A stretch of DNA of 64,000 nt. Source: Rhodococcus sp. ARC_M6 (lineage in GTDB: Bacteria > Actinomycetota > Actinomycetes > Mycobacteriales > Mycobacteriaceae). Shown piece after piece: positions 8,789 to 19,945 of this stretch. The translations under genes were made by a program, and so were the position numbers. Location of the stretch: assembly GCF_022810305.1 (NCBI RefSeq), contig NZ_JALGQH010000002.1, positions 372,001-436,000 on the forward strand, written 5' to 3'. The stretch's first letter is position 1. Each line of letters begins with the position of its first letter. The notes under the pieces were generated by a model. That model was not told the origin of the DNA and searched no databases. It saw only the letters and a list, made by a program, of their open reading frames with translations.

Positions 8789-9286
8789 CTATCTTGCCCG
8801 ATCCACGCCGACACGATCACATAACCGCGACACGGCCGTCGCGACTGCGGAAGTCCGTATTTCCCACCGCTCACCTTTCAACGACAGACGTTCGCACGTA
8901 GTTCCGTCGGGCCCGGAGATACCGAGAAATACCGTGCCCACTGGATGCCCGTCCTGTTCACTCGGACCTGCCACCCCGGTCAGTCCGATCCCCCAGTCCG
9001 CTTCGCACCGACGCTGTGCCCCAGCTGCCAGGGCGATCGCGGTCGGCGCTGACACCGGTCCGTCAGCCGCCAATGCAGCCTCGTCGACACCCGCCAGAGT
9101 CGCTTTCAGATCCGTCGCATAAACCACCAGTCCGCCGCGTAGAACAGCACTGGAACCGGGCACCGAGGCAACTGCTGCGGTGAAGAGCCCCGCAGTCAGC
9201 GATTCTGCAGCAGCGACAGTCTCTCCGGCGTCCAGCAATGCCGCGACCAATTCGACGACACCGAGTTCGAGCAACGGATCCTGCAC
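8789..9286 (-). CDS. CinA C-terminal amidase-domain protein
   Basis: The 165-residue product matches the stand-alone C-terminal domain of CinA (PncC type), a nicotinamide-mononucleotide deamidase fold. Motifs: AAAESLTAGLFTAAVASVPGSS, then VVYATDLKATLAGV, and GLTGVAGPSEQDGHPVGTVF. The N-terminal MoaB-like domain of full CinA is absent, which is common. I choose GTG at 9286 because the pgsA stop (9292-9294) lies just before it. A longer in-frame reading would run through pgsA in another frame. The 5-bp gap suggests translational coupling with pgsA. Confidence 0.88.
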   Translation of the reverse strand: MQDPLLELGVVELVAALLDAGETVAAAESLTAGLFTAAVASVPGSSAVLRGGLVVYATDLKATLAGVDEAALAADGPVSAPTAIALAAGAQRRCEADWGIGLTGVAGPSEQDGHPVGTVFLGISGPDGTTCERLSLKGERWEIRTSAVATAVSRLCDRVGVDRAR

Positions 9287-9291
9287 GGAAA

Positions 9292-9942
9292 CTAGTGCCC
9301 GTCGCGATCGGCAGATCGGACCCCGGCGCGCAATCGGATTGCCTGCACGATGTATTCGATGCCGGTCGCCAGAGTCAGGACGACCGCCGCGGCCATCAGA
9401 AGCCAGCTGACGGTGTCCCAACTGCTCGGGAGGGGGCAGATGTAGAAACCGATAGCTACGGCCTGTACGAGCGTCTTGAGTTTGCCGCCCTTGCCGGCCG
9501 GAATCACGGCGTGCCGCAGTACCGCGAACCGCAGCACTGTGATTCCGAGTTCGCGGGCAATGATCACGCCCGTGACCCACCAGGACAGATCGCCGAGCAT
9601 CGACAAGCCGATCAGCGCGGCGCCGATCAGCGCCTTGTCCGCGATCGGATCCATCAGTTTCCCGAAGTCGGTGACCAATCCGTACTTCCGGGCCAACTGC
9701 CCGTCGATCCGGTCGGTGATGGCCGCGACGATGAAGATGGCCATGGCACCGAGACGCCACGCGGTTTGATGTCCGTCGTCGACAAAAAGCACGACGAGGA
9801 ACACCGGAACCAGAACGATTCGGAGCATCGTCAAGATGTTGGCGATATTGAAGAGTGGCACGGGGTTGTCCGCGGCCGGTGTTCCATCTGACGGTCCGAC
9901 AGCGGCCCGATGGGCATCTGCATGATCGCGCGGCGAGGTCAT
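9292..9942 (-). CDS. pgsA: CDP-diacylglycerol--glycerol-3-phosphate 3-phosphatidyltransferase
   Basis: A 216-residue, multi-span membrane enzyme of the CDP-alcohol phosphatidyltransferase family. The full catalytic signature DG-x2-AR-x8-G-x3-D-x3-D is present (positions about 76-98, reading DGQLAR, then G, D and D at the right spacing). It makes phosphatidylglycerol phosphate for PG and cardiolipin synthesis. The start at 9942 (MTSPRDHADAHR) gives a short Pro/Ala-rich leader before the first span. The frame stays open up to 10098, but that extension would overlap the divergent argA start. Position next to clgR and argA mirrors Rv2746c (pgsA3). Confidence 0.9.
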   Translation of the reverse strand: MTSPRDHADAHRAAVGPSDGTPAADNPVPLFNIANILTMLRIVLVPVFLVVLFVDDGHQTAWRLGAMAIFIVAAITDRIDGQLARKYGLVTDFGKLMDPIADKALIGAALIGLSMLGDLSWWVTGVIIARELGITVLRFAVLRHAVIPAGKGGKLKTLVQAVAIGFYICPLPSSWDTVSWLLMAAAVVLTLATGIEYIVQAIRLRAGVRSADRDGH

Positions 9943-10062
9943 CGGATCACCGCAGAGACTGCGGGCCGAACCCGGGAGGTCACCGAGCGGCGGAGGAATT
10001 TCATAGGGCGGACGGGCACGCGACTCAGAATATCGGTAGACCCATTGACTAATGTGCACCAC

Positions 10063-10587
10063 ATGACTTCCACCGCGCGCAGCGACACCGAGAGCCACTT
10101 GATCGTGCGGCGGGCACGAACATCTGATGTGTCGGAAATCAAACGTCTCATCGATATCTACTCAGGCAAGATCCTGCTGGAAAAGAACCTTGTCACGCTC
10201 TACGAGGCTGTCCAGGAATTCTGGGTGGCCGAGAAAGACGGCCGAATTCTCGGCTGCGGAGCGATGCATGTGCTCTGGGCCGATCTCGGCGAGATCCGCA
10301 CTGTCGCCGTCGATCCGACGGTCAAGGGCCAGGGCGCCGGTTTCCAGGTAGTAGACAAACTGATCCAGGTTGCCCGCGAATTGGAACTGGAACGACTCTT
10401 CGTCTTGACCTTCGAAACCGACTTCTTCCACCGTCACGGCTTCGTGGAAATCGAGGGAACTCCGGTCACCGCTGAGGTCTACACCGAGATGTGCCGGTCG
10501 TACGACGCCGGTGTCGCCGAGTTCCTGGACCTCAGTTACGTCAAACCCAACACTCTCGGCAATACCCGTATGCTTCTGACGCTCTGA
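10063..10587 (+). CDS. argA: Amino-acid N-acetyltransferase (short ArgA type)
   Basis: A 174-residue single-domain GNAT protein (HLIVRRARTSDVSEIKRLID at the N-terminus; acetyl-CoA-binding stretch VAVDPTVKGQGAGFQVVDKLI). Length and neighbourhood match mycobacterial Rv2747, a stand-alone N-acetylglutamate synthase that lacks the amino-acid-kinase domain of E. coli ArgA. It would catalyse the first step of arginine synthesis. The CTFETDFFHRHGF-like segment (LTFETDFFHRHGFVEI) is typical of ArgA GNAT domains. ATG at 10063 chosen; the frame is open further upstream, but that would overlap pgsA on the other strand. Synteny raises confidence. Confidence 0.88.
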   Translation: MTSTARSDTESHLIVRRARTSDVSEIKRLIDIYSGKILLEKNLVTLYEAVQEFWVAEKDGRILGCGAMHVLWADLGEIRTVAVDPTVKGQGAGFQVVDKLIQVARELELERLFVLTFETDFFHRHGFVEIEGTPVTAEVYTEMCRSYDAGVAEFLDLSYVKPNTLGNTRMLLTL

Positions 10588-10620
10588 AAAGGTTCACACA
10601 CTTCCCCGAAAGCGGTCCCG

Positions 10621-10905
10621 ATGTCGTTGTTCCTCGTCGAATACACCTACGCCCCCGAAAAGAACGCTGCGCGCGATGCGATTCGCGCCGACCACCGCGC
10701 GTGGCTCACTGATCTTCTCGAACGTGACATCGTGCTGTCGTCGGGCCCATTTGCCGACGGTCTGGGGGCCCTCATCATCGTCGATACCGCGGACGCCGAG
10801 ACCGTGGCTCTACTGTTCACCCACGATCCTTTTGCCATCGCAGATTTGATCGCGAACGTTCGGATCACCGAGTGGGTGCCGGTGCTGGGTCAGTTCAGCG
10901 GCTGA
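10621..10905 (+). CDS. YciI-like protein
   Basis: A 94-residue YciI-family alpha/beta barrel protein: FLVEYTY at the start, the conserved His of DHRAWLTDLLERDIVLSSGPF, and the HDPFAIADLIANVRITEWVPVLG end. Family members form dimers with a conserved His-Asp pair; most have no proven function, though some act as dehydrochlorinase- or muconolactone-like enzymes. It follows argA by 33 bp on the same strand and ends 6 bp from the convergent terC-like gene. Confidence 0.85.
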   Translation: MSLFLVEYTYAPEKNAARDAIRADHRAWLTDLLERDIVLSSGPFADGLGALIIVDTADAETVALLFTHDPFAIADLIANVRITEWVPVLGQFSG

Positions 10906-10911
10906 AACTGG

Positions 10912-11886
10912 TCACGCACGATCGCGAGTCTTGAGCAGGCTCGCGATCGTGGTCACGACCAGCACTCCGATGATGACGGCCAGCGACAGCATCGTCGAAA
11001 TCTCGGGCACACTGACATGCTCTCCACCGTTGATGAACGGCAGCGTGTTTTCGTGGAGTGCATGCAACACCAACTTGACCCCGATGAAGGCCAGGATCAC
11101 CGAAAGTCCGTACGCCAGATAGACCAGTCGCTCGAGCAGTCCGCCGATCAAGAAGTACAACTGCCGTAAGCCCATCAGAGCAAACGCGTTGGCCGTGAAG
11201 ACGATGTAGGGCTCCTGCGTCAGCCCGTAGATCGCCGGGATCGAATCCAGCGCGAACAGCACATCTGCGAATCCGATTGCGATGAGTGCCAACAACAACG
11301 GTGTGACGACGCGCTTGCCGTTGATTCTCGTGACGAGCTTGTCGCCGTCGTACTCCTCGGTGGTCGGTAGGACCCGCTTCACGATAGCGATAATGCGACT
11401 GTCTCGCTTCTCCTCGACTTCCTTCTCGTGTCCGTGATCGCGAATCAGGGTGAAAGCCGTGTAGATCAGGAATGCCCCGAAAAGGTAGAACACCCAACTG
11501 TAGGCATTGATCGCGGCCGCACCGATACCGATGAAAATGCCGCGCATGACAAGCGCGAGAACGATACCGATGAGCAGCACCTTCTGCTGGTACTCACGCG
11601 GCACCGCAAACGTCGACATGATGATGACGAACACGAACAGGTTGTCGACGGACAGCGCCTTTTCGGTGACGTATCCGGCAAAGTACTCGCCGCCGTACGT
11701 GGTTCCCCAGATCCACATCACGACCAGGCCGAAGATTATCGCGATCGAGATGTAGACCGTCGACCAGAAGGCCGACTCACGAAACGTCGGAGCGTGCGGC
11801 GTTCGGACATGCGCGAAGAAGTCGAAGACGAACAACCCGAGGATCACCACGATCGTGATGCCCCAAGCCAGCGGTGACACGTGCAC
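10912..11886 (-). CDS. TerC/Alx family integral membrane protein
   Basis: A 324-residue polytopic protein with about nine hydrophobic spans. TerC hallmarks include EKALSVDNLFVFVIIM near residue 75, IGFADVLFALDSIPAIYGLTQEP, and VFTANAFALMGLRQLYFLIGGLLERLVYLAYGL. TerC/Alx proteins export metal ions such as Mn2+ and support folding of exported metalloproteins. Older names call them tellurite resistance proteins. The start is a GTG at 11886. It lies downstream of ftsK on the same strand (48-bp gap) and ends tail-to-tail with the YciI gene. Confidence 0.93.
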   Translation of the reverse strand: MHVSPLAWGITIVVILGLFVFDFFAHVRTPHAPTFRESAFWSTVYISIAIIFGLVVMWIWGTTYGGEYFAGYVTEKALSVDNLFVFVIIMSTFAVPREYQQKVLLIGIVLALVMRGIFIGIGAAAINAYSWVFYLFGAFLIYTAFTLIRDHGHEKEVEEKRDSRIIAIVKRVLPTTEEYDGDKLVTRINGKRVVTPLLLALIAIGFADVLFALDSIPAIYGLTQEPYIVFTANAFALMGLRQLYFLIGGLLERLVYLAYGLSVILAFIGVKLVLHALHENTLPFINGGEHVSVPEISTMLSLAVIIGVLVVTTIASLLKTRDRA

Positions 11887-11934
11887 GACAACCTCCGGTT
11901 CTCGGCCCGACGGATTACCCGCCGGGCCGAACTG

Positions 11935-14787
11935 TCAGTCCTCGGAAGACGGTTCCTCCGGATCTCCGCCGCGAATCGACCACAGCACCCCGTCGAGTTC
12001 TTCGGGCTTCATGAGTACCTCACGAGCCTTGGAACCTTCACTGGGTCCGACGATTCCACGATTTTCCATGAGGTCGATGAGACGACCCGCCTTCGCGAAG
12101 CCGACGCGAAGCTTGCGCTGCAGCATCGAGGTGGAACCGAACTGACTGGTAATCACCAACTCGACGGCCTGAAGCAGCACATCCATGTCGTCGCCGATAT
12201 CCGGATCGACGTCCTTCTTCTCGCCGGCCTTCTGGGCCGTGACTCCCTCGGTGTACTCGGGCTCTGCCTGGTTCTTGGCAAAATCCACAACAGCAGAGAT
12301 TTCTTCGTCCGTGATGAATGCGCCCTGCATACGCGTGGGCTTGCCCGCACCCATCGGCAGGAACAAACCGTCGCCCATACCGATGAGCTTCTCGGCACCG
12401 GGCTGATCGAGGATGACTCGTGAGTCGGTCAGGGACGACGTCGCGAACGCCAGTCGCGACGGCACATTGGTCTTGATCAGGCCGGTGACGACGTCGACGG
12501 ACGGACGCTGTGTGGCCAGGACCAAGTGGATACCGGCGGCGCGTGCCTTCTGAGTGATGCGCACGATCGCCTCTTCGACATCGCGAGGCGCGGTCATCAT
12601 GAGGTCCGCCAACTCGTCGACGATCGCGAGGATGTACGGGTACGGCCGGTAGACGCGTTCGCTGCCGAGCGGCGCGGAGATCTCGCCGGATTTCACCTTG
12701 GCATTGAAGTCGTCGATGTGACGCACCTTGTTGACCTGCATGTCCTGGTAGCGCTGCTCCATCTCCTCGACCAACCACGCCAGCGCTGCGGCTGCCTTCT
12801 TCGGCTGCGTGATGATGGGCGTGATCAAGTGCGGGATGCCTTCGTAGGGCGTCAACTCGACCATCTTGGGGTCGATCAGGATCATCCGCACTTCTTCGGG
12901 CGTCGCGCGGGTGAGCAGTGACACGAGCATCGAGTTCACGAAGCTCGATTTACCCGATCCGGTCGAACCAGCAACCAAGAGATGCGGCATCTTCGCGAGA
13001 TTCGCGTGAACGAAGTCGCCTTCGATGTCCTTGCCCAGTCCGATGACAAGGGGGTGGCGCTCGCGGCGCATGCTCGGCGCAGTCAACACATCGGCGAGAC
13101 GGACCAGTTCACGGTCCGAGTTCGGTACCTCGATACCGACGGCCGACTTGCCGGGAATCGGCGCCAGCAGACGAACGTTGTCGGTGGCCACGGCGTACGC
13201 GATGTTTCGCGCGAGTGCCGTGATCTTCTCGACCTTGACGCCAGGACCGAGTTCGACCTCGTATCGGGTCACCGTCGGGCCGCGTGTAAATCCTGTGACG
13301 GCAGCATCGATCTTGAACTGTTCGAGAACTTCGCTGATCGCCTCGATCATCGCGTCGTTGGCCGGACTGCGCAGCTTCGGCGGCTCGCCCTCGATCAACA
13401 GCGACGTCGGCGGAAGGTTGTAGTCACTGTCGCTCACCGGAGCGGTGACAAAGCTCTCGGTCTCCTCGGGTTCCGGCTCAGGCTTGGGCGCCGGCTTTGC
13501 AACCGGAACCGAACGAGCGGGAATCTTGGGACGGCTTACGGGCTTTTCGACGACAGGTGCCGGTGCAACGTCCTCGGGGACCTCGAGTGCAGGTTCAGGA
13601 TCCGGTTCCGGACTCCACAATCCGAGGATCTCGGTCTTCTTGTCACCGGACTCGAATTCGTCTGTCGGATAGTTGTCGATCGGTGCCCGACGACTCGAGC
13701 GTTTGGACGGCCGTAGGGGCGGCTCCGCGTAAGTGTCCACCGGATAACCGTCGGCGTCGAAGTCCGACGAATCATAGGAGGAACCGCCGTAGTCCCGGCC
13801 GTAGCTGTCGTCGTCGAATTCGCTGCCGTAGTCATCGAATTCGTCGTCATCGGAAGGCGAGCCGAAGAAGGATTGAAACTTCCCCGGCACCTGACGCAGA
13901 GTGGTGCCGGTCAGAAGTAGAATTCCGAAGCCCACAGCGATCATGAGCAGCGGGGCCGAAAGCCACACTGTCAGACCATCTGTCAACGGTCCACCGACCG
14001 CCCGGCCAACGAAGCCGGCTCCCATTTCATGTGTCTGCGCAGTTGTCTTCGCACCGGATCCGATATGCCACAGTCCGAGCGCGGGCAGACCGACCAGCAG
14101 CGAGCCCATGAACAATCGTGTCCGGATTTCCGGTCGGGGTTCCGTTCGCATCAGCAGGATCGCGATGCCGACACACAGGATCGGTAGGACCGCCGATACC
14201 GCTCCGAACACCGCGCGCACGGCCGTCGCGATTCCACCGCCGATCGGACCCCCGGCTGCAAACCACACACTTCCCGCAACGACAACGCTGAAAGCGATGA
14301 GTCCGAGCGCGATTCCGTCGCGCCGGTGGCCGGCTTCGATATCACCGACTTTGCCGACGGTACGGGTGGTTGCCCCCACTCCCCTGGCGGCCAACGACCA
14401 ACCCTTGGAAATGCCCTTGCCTACCGCGTCGAAGGGGCTGGAGCTCTGCTTGGCCTTGGCCTTGGACACGGGCCGGCGGGCGGACGAGGACGTGCCCGTC
14501 GCCTTTCGCGGTGCAGCCTTTCGCGGTGCAGCTTTTCCCGGCGCAGCCTTCTTGGCTGCAGTTTTGCGCGGAGCAGGTTTGGCACCACCGGCGTGCGACG
14601 ACGTCGTGACGTTACGTGGGGTGGAGACGGTGCGTGTTCGCGACTTTGCGCCGCCCCTCGCCGGTGGAGTAGATGCTAACGACCTGGTCGATGCCTGGGA
14701 CGTGGATGTGCGTGACGCGGACGTGCTTGTACTAGGTCCCCGGGCGCTCGACTTACCTGCCATGTCGTTCAGGCTAGTCGGTGCCAC
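11935..14787 (-). CDS. ftsK: DNA translocase FtsK
   Basis: A 950-residue SpoIIIE/FtsK translocase that clears chromosome ends from the closing septum and helps dimer resolution. The first ~140 residues are basic Ala/Lys/Pro-rich repeats ([18 protein letters not shown]). Four membrane spans follow at about 165-300, then an acidic Ser/Asp/Pro linker. The RecA-like motor covers about 470-850 with Walker [11 protein letters not shown] near 600 and a Walker [14 protein letters not shown]. The C-terminal gamma winged helix (about 880-935, [31 protein letters not shown]) reads KOPS sites. The first possible start is GTG 14787; ATG 14763 eight codons later is a real alternative. Confidence 0.96.
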   Translation of the reverse strand: MAPTSLNDMAGKSSARGPSTSTSASRTSTSQASTRSLASTPPARGGAKSRTRTVSTPRNVTTSSHAGGAKPAPRKTAAKKAAPGKAAPRKAAPRKATGTSSSARRPVSKAKAKQSSSPFDAVGKGISKGWSLAARGVGATTRTVGKVGDIEAGHRRDGIALGLIAFSVVVAGSVWFAAGGPIGGGIATAVRAVFGAVSAVLPILCVGIAILLMRTEPRPEIRTRLFMGSLLVGLPALGLWHIGSGAKTTAQTHEMGAGFVGRAVGGPLTDGLTVWLSAPLLMIAVGFGILLLTGTTLRQVPGKFQSFFGSPSDDDEFDDYGSEFDDDSYGRDYGGSSYDSSDFDADGYPVDTYAEPPLRPSKRSSRRAPIDNYPTDEFESGDKKTEILGLWSPEPDPEPALEVPEDVAPAPVVEKPVSRPKIPARSVPVAKPAPKPEPEPEETESFVTAPVSDSDYNLPPTSLLIEGEPPKLRSPANDAMIEAISEVLEQFKIDAAVTGFTRGPTVTRYEVELGPGVKVEKITALARNIAYAVATDNVRLLAPIPGKSAVGIEVPNSDRELVRLADVLTAPSMRRERHPLVIGLGKDIEGDFVHANLAKMPHLLVAGSTGSGKSSFVNSMLVSLLTRATPEEVRMILIDPKMVELTPYEGIPHLITPIITQPKKAAAALAWLVEEMEQRYQDMQVNKVRHIDDFNAKVKSGEISAPLGSERVYRPYPYILAIVDELADLMMTAPRDVEEAIVRITQKARAAGIHLVLATQRPSVDVVTGLIKTNVPSRLAFATSSLTDSRVILDQPGAEKLIGMGDGLFLPMGAGKPTRMQGAFITDEEISAVVDFAKNQAEPEYTEGVTAQKAGEKKDVDPDIGDDMDVLLQAVELVITSQFGSTSMLQRKLRVGFAKAGRLIDLMENRGIVGPSEGSKAREVLMKPEELDGVLWSIRGGDPEEPSSED

Positions 14788-14874
14788 CCCATCCGGACCA
14801 TCCGCAACACCAGCAACACCGTTTATACGTTCGAATCGTGATATTCGCGACGGCTAGCTGCCCAAGCAGACGAT

Positions 14875-15498
14875 TCAGACGCTGCGGTCCAGGCTCATCA
14901 CCGATTGGACGTCGGCAAGCTCGCCTTTGGCCTCGATCAGGACTTCGTTGCGGCCGAAGGCATGCAACAGAAGCTCGGCAGGCTCCCCCTGCAGAACTAC
15001 GGTACGTGAATCCGATTTGTGCACCACTGCGCTCTCGCCGGACGGCAGTTCGAAGATCACTTCGACAGGCGCCTTGCGATACCCCATCTTCGCGATCTGA
15101 CGCGCATATTTCCACAGTTGTGCTTGCCGCCCCACCGGCAGGGCACGGGCGGTCCAATGTTGGTGAGCGCGTCGAACGTCCTCGTGATGGACGAACATCT
15201 CGGTGGTATTGATCTGGGCGTCGAGCCAGTACAGGGGCGACCATGTGGGCGGCCCGCTGCGCACATCGTGCAGGAGTTCGTCCCACGGCCGCGCTGCGGT
15301 GGCCTTTCGTACGCTCTCGGTATGACCGGCGAAGGCACTGATCATGATTCCGGGAGCGGCGTCGAGACGCCGCTCCCGGATGATCAGATGTGCTGCCAGA
15401 TCACGGTTTGTCCACTCACCACACAGTGTCGGAGCATCGGGACCGAAGTCGGCCATGCTGTCCACCAGGGCGAGTCGTTCATCATGCGCGAAGGTCAC
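14875..15498 (-). CDS. TIGR03085-like / DinB-fold family protein
   Basis: The 207-residue product (from GTG 15498, TFAHDERLALVDSMADFGPDAPTLCGEWTNRDLAAHLIIRERR) has the features of the actinobacterial mycothiol-maleylpyruvate-isomerase-like (DinB-related) family designated TIGR03085. The motif TLCGEWTNRDLAAHLI is characteristic, and later histidines (FVHHEDVRRAHQHW) could form the metal site. The frame remains open to 15585, but that start would overlap rnj, so I favour the GTG 23 nt after the rnj stop. Function not established; a thiol-dependent or metal-binding role is inferred from fold family only. Confidence 0.8.
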   Translation of the reverse strand: MTFAHDERLALVDSMADFGPDAPTLCGEWTNRDLAAHLIIRERRLDAAPGIMISAFAGHTESVRKATAARPWDELLHDVRSGPPTWSPLYWLDAQINTTEMFVHHEDVRRAHQHWTARALPVGRQAQLWKYARQIAKMGYRKAPVEVIFELPSGESAVVHKSDSRTVVLQGEPAELLLHAFGRNEVLIEAKGELADVQSVMSLDRSV

Positions 15499-15521
15499 CT
15501 TCGCCAACGTACTCGAATACT

Positions 15522-17537
15522 TTAGGGAACCGCGATAACCGTCGGAATGATCATCGGGCGACGACGGTACTTGTCCGCAACCCAACGGCCGACAACGCGG
15601 CGCACGGACTGTGCGATGCGATGCGCATCGATGATGCCTTCGCCGGCCAGACGCGTGAGGTCCGATTCCACCAACTGGGCAGCATCCTTGAGCGCGGTCG
15701 GGTCGTCGGAGAATCCTCGACCCGATACCTCCGGGGTACTGACCGCGCGGCCGGTCGACTCGTTGATGACGATGGTGATGGCGATGAAGCCGCCTTCACC
15801 GAGCACGAGACGATCGGACAGTGTCGGCTCGCCGACATCGCCCACGGAAAGTCCGTCAACGTAGACGTGCCCGACGGGAACGCGTCCGACGATCTCGGCG
15901 AGACCGTCGACCATATCGACCACAACGCCGTCCTCGGCGAGGATGATGCGCTCTTCGGGAACACCGGTTGCCTTGGCGAGTGCCGCGTTGGCGCGCAGAT
16001 GGCGCCATTCTCCGTGCACGGGCATGGCGTTGGTGGGCCGAACTGCGTTGTACAGGTACAGCAGTTCACCAGCGGAAGCGTGACCCGAGACGTGAACCTT
16101 GGCGCTCTGCTGGGTAACGACGGTGGCACCACGCTTAGCCAGACCGTTGACCACGGCGAAGACCGAGTTTTCGTTGCCGGGGATCAACGACGACGCGAGA
16201 ACGACGAGGTCGTTTGCGCGGATGTTGATCTGGCGGTGCTCGCCGCGTGCCATCCGCGAAAGTGCTGCCAGCGGCTCGCCCTGGGATCCGGTGGAGATGA
16301 GCACCAGGCGGTCGTCGGGAAGGCTTGCAGCGGTGTCGATGTCGACTACCAGGCCGTCGGGCACGGTGAGGTAACCGAGATCCTGGGCAATCTGCATGTT
16401 GCGGACCATCGAGCGACCGACGAACACGATGCGACGGTTGTAGCGCGCTGCGACGTCCACGACCTGCTGGATGCGGTGCACGTGGCTCGCGAAGGATGCA
16501 ACGATGACACGCTGCTTCGCCTTGCCGATGACGGTATCGAGAACGCCACCGATCTCGCGTTCCGGCGTGACGAATCCCGGAACCTCGGCGTTGGTGGAGT
16601 CGACCAGGAACAAGTCGACGCCCTCGTCACCGAGACGGGAGAAGCCGGCGAGGTCGGTCAGTCGGCCGTCCAGCGGGAGCTGATCGAGCTTGATGTCGCC
16701 GGTGTGCAGTACAACGCCGGCGTCGGTACGAATCGCGATGGCCAGCGCATCCGGGATGGAGTGGTTGACTGCGAAGTACTCGCATTCGAACGGTCCATGG
16801 TTTGTGGATGTGCCTTCGATAACCTCGATGAGGTTGGGGCGCAGACGGTGCTCGCGGCACTTGGCTGCTACCAGTGCCAGTGTGAACTTGGCGCCGATGA
16901 CGGGGATGTCCGAGCGCAAGCGCAGGAGGAACGGCAGAGCGCCGATGTGGTCCTCGTGACCGTGCGTCAGGATGACGGCTTCGACGTCGTCCATACGGTC
17001 TTCGATGTAGCGGAAGTCCGGCAGGATCAGGTCGACGCCAGGCTGCTGGTCCTCGGGAAACAGGACGCCGCAGTCGACGATCAGCAATTTACCCTGGTGC
17101 TCGAACACGGTCATGTTTCGACCGATTTCGCCGATTCCACCGAGCGCGACGACACGAAGTCCGCCGGCCGGAGCCTTGGGCGGCATACCCAGTCGTGCAG
17201 TCGGATCTACCGACGGGCGGTTCTCAGGACGCCGGTTTCCGGAGCGTGAGCCACCGGACTTTGCTGCGGGGCGATTACCCGACGGGGACTTGCGCGCAGC
17301 CTTTTGAGGTGCGTCCTTCTGAGCTGGGGCCTTCTGGGCTGGGGCCTTGTGAGAAGCAGCCTTCGGCGGCGCGCTCTTCTGCGCCGCAGCCTTTTTCGGA
17401 GCCGCTGCGGCTACCGGAGCTTCCACCGGGGTAGCCGGTGCCGGGGCTGCAGTTTTCGGGGCTGCCGTTTCAGGAGCCGGTGCCGAAGGCGGTCCGGCTT
17501 GGCGACTAGCGCTACGACGTCGGGGGGGACGGGTCAT
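15522..17537 (-). CDS. rnj: Ribonuclease J
   Basis: A 671-residue metallo-beta-lactamase/beta-CASP RNase with 5'-exo and endonuclease activity in mRNA decay and rRNA maturation. The zinc motif HGHEDHIGALPFLL sits at about residue 190 of the long form, and beta-CASP and C-terminal dimer domains follow (ALSRMARGEHRQINIRANDLVVLASSLIPGNE). It carries a ~115-residue Ala/Lys/Pro-rich N-terminal extension, common in high-GC actinobacteria and probably disordered. The ATG at 17537 abuts the dapA stop (TAAATG). thyX-dapA-rnj order equals Rv2754c-Rv2752c. Confidence 0.96.
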   Translation of the reverse strand: MTRPPRRRSASRQAGPPSAPAPETAAPKTAAPAPATPVEAPVAAAAPKKAAAQKSAPPKAASHKAPAQKAPAQKDAPQKAARKSPSGNRPAAKSGGSRSGNRRPENRPSVDPTARLGMPPKAPAGGLRVVALGGIGEIGRNMTVFEHQGKLLIVDCGVLFPEDQQPGVDLILPDFRYIEDRMDDVEAVILTHGHEDHIGALPFLLRLRSDIPVIGAKFTLALVAAKCREHRLRPNLIEVIEGTSTNHGPFECEYFAVNHSIPDALAIAIRTDAGVVLHTGDIKLDQLPLDGRLTDLAGFSRLGDEGVDLFLVDSTNAEVPGFVTPEREIGGVLDTVIGKAKQRVIVASFASHVHRIQQVVDVAARYNRRIVFVGRSMVRNMQIAQDLGYLTVPDGLVVDIDTAASLPDDRLVLISTGSQGEPLAALSRMARGEHRQINIRANDLVVLASSLIPGNENSVFAVVNGLAKRGATVVTQQSAKVHVSGHASAGELLYLYNAVRPTNAMPVHGEWRHLRANAALAKATGVPEERIILAEDGVVVDMVDGLAEIVGRVPVGHVYVDGLSVGDVGEPTLSDRLVLGEGGFIAITIVINESTGRAVSTPEVSGRGFSDDPTALKDAAQLVESDLTRLAGEGIIDAHRIAQSVRRVVGRWVADKYRRRPMIIPTVIAVP

Positions 17538-19239
<1,702 letters not shown>

Positions 19240-19325
19240 TACTGACTCCTCGAGATGCACTTGTCAGGCTCTACCGGCCCTATTGCGCGGCAACTCTATA
19301 GGGAGATCCCGACAGGTAAATTGGG

Positions 19326-19379
19326 TGACATCAGTTGACGCCTTGACTGACGCCACTTCTGACGCCACAGTTGGTGTCA
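19326..19379 (+). promoter_or_regulatory. 12-bp-phased TGACGCC repeat array and palindrome before the RHH gene
   Basis: TGACGCC occurs at 19336, 19348 and 19360, exactly 12 bp apart, with a related TGACATC at 19326. The last copy forms an inverted repeat with GGTGTCA (19360-19379, 8-bp arms with one mismatch, 4-bp spacer) that overlaps the ATG. Such phased short half-sites are what ribbon-helix-helix dimers bind cooperatively, so autoregulation of the next gene is a reasonable inference. The same bases could be coding if translation begins at GTG 19325 (Asp-Ala-x-Thr-like repeats). Confidence 0.55.
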
Positions 19380-19840
19380 TGGACATTTCGGAGTACACCG
19401 CGAAGCTGCACGACGACCTCGTCACGGCAGCAGAACTGGGCGATGATCAGACTCGCCGAATCGCGACGTCTCTCGCCGCCGCCATCGAACCGTCGATTCG
19501 TTTGGTAATCCTGGCTGCTGCCACCGAACTTGCCAAAGAAATCAGCGCCGAGGTCGAGAACCGGGACGTGAAAGTTCGTCTCGACGGCAACGAAATACTC
19601 GTCGACGTCCAGAAATCTACAGAAGGCAGCACAGCCGACGACGACGGCAAGGACAACACGTACTCCTTCGACGACGTCAGCGGCGACATCAGTCGGGTGA
19701 CCCTACGCATGATGGAACAGATCAAGGCCCGCGCCGAAGAGGCCGCAAATCAGAACGGAGTTTCCCTGAACTCCTGGGTGTCGCAAGCCGTCCAAGGCGC
19801 GCTGCGCGATCAGATGCGCAAGAACGGCATGGACTACTGA
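19379..19840 (+). CDS. HicB-like / ribbon-helix-helix protein
   Basis: A 153-residue protein. The C-terminal third (SRVTLRMMEQIKARAEEAANQNGVSLNSWVSQAVQGALRDQ) is a ribbon-helix-helix of the Arc/HicB type. The N-terminal part (MDISEYTAKLHDDLVTAAELGDDQTRRIATSLAAAIEPSIRL) is a helical region seen in similar actinobacterial proteins, which argues for ATG 19379 rather than the in-frame GTG 19325. Database names often say HicB-family antitoxin, but no HicA-like toxin gene is adjacent, so a toxin-antitoxin role is not supported here. It probably acts as a DNA-binding regulator. The upstream phased repeats are a likely operator. No clear ribosome site is visible. Confidence 0.72.
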   Translation: MDISEYTAKLHDDLVTAAELGDDQTRRIATSLAAAIEPSIRLVILAAATELAKEISAEVENRDVKVRLDGNEILVDVQKSTEGSTADDDGKDNTYSFDDVSGDISRVTLRMMEQIKARAEEAANQNGVSLNSWVSQAVQGALRDQMRKNGMDY

Positions 19841-19945
19841 AACGCCACGGCAAATCCACTCCCCGCGCAACTGTTCCGCAATGATCTAATTGCACCGCAC
19901 ACGTTGCACGAATTTGTCGCGCTCAGGCATGGAGGAGTTAGTCGT

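Noticed and set aside
9287-9760. N-terminal extension of the CinA-domain gene
   Set aside because: The extra 158 codons overlap pgsA in another frame and are low-complexity; the GTG after the pgsA stop gives the normal domain length.
15390-17249. 619-codon plus-strand frame opposite rnj
   Set aside because: It mirrors codon positions of the clearly real RNase J gene and has no motif of its own.
19326-19379. Phased repeats as a replication-origin iteron array
   Set aside because: Too few and too short, no rep gene, and the setting is a conserved chromosomal region.
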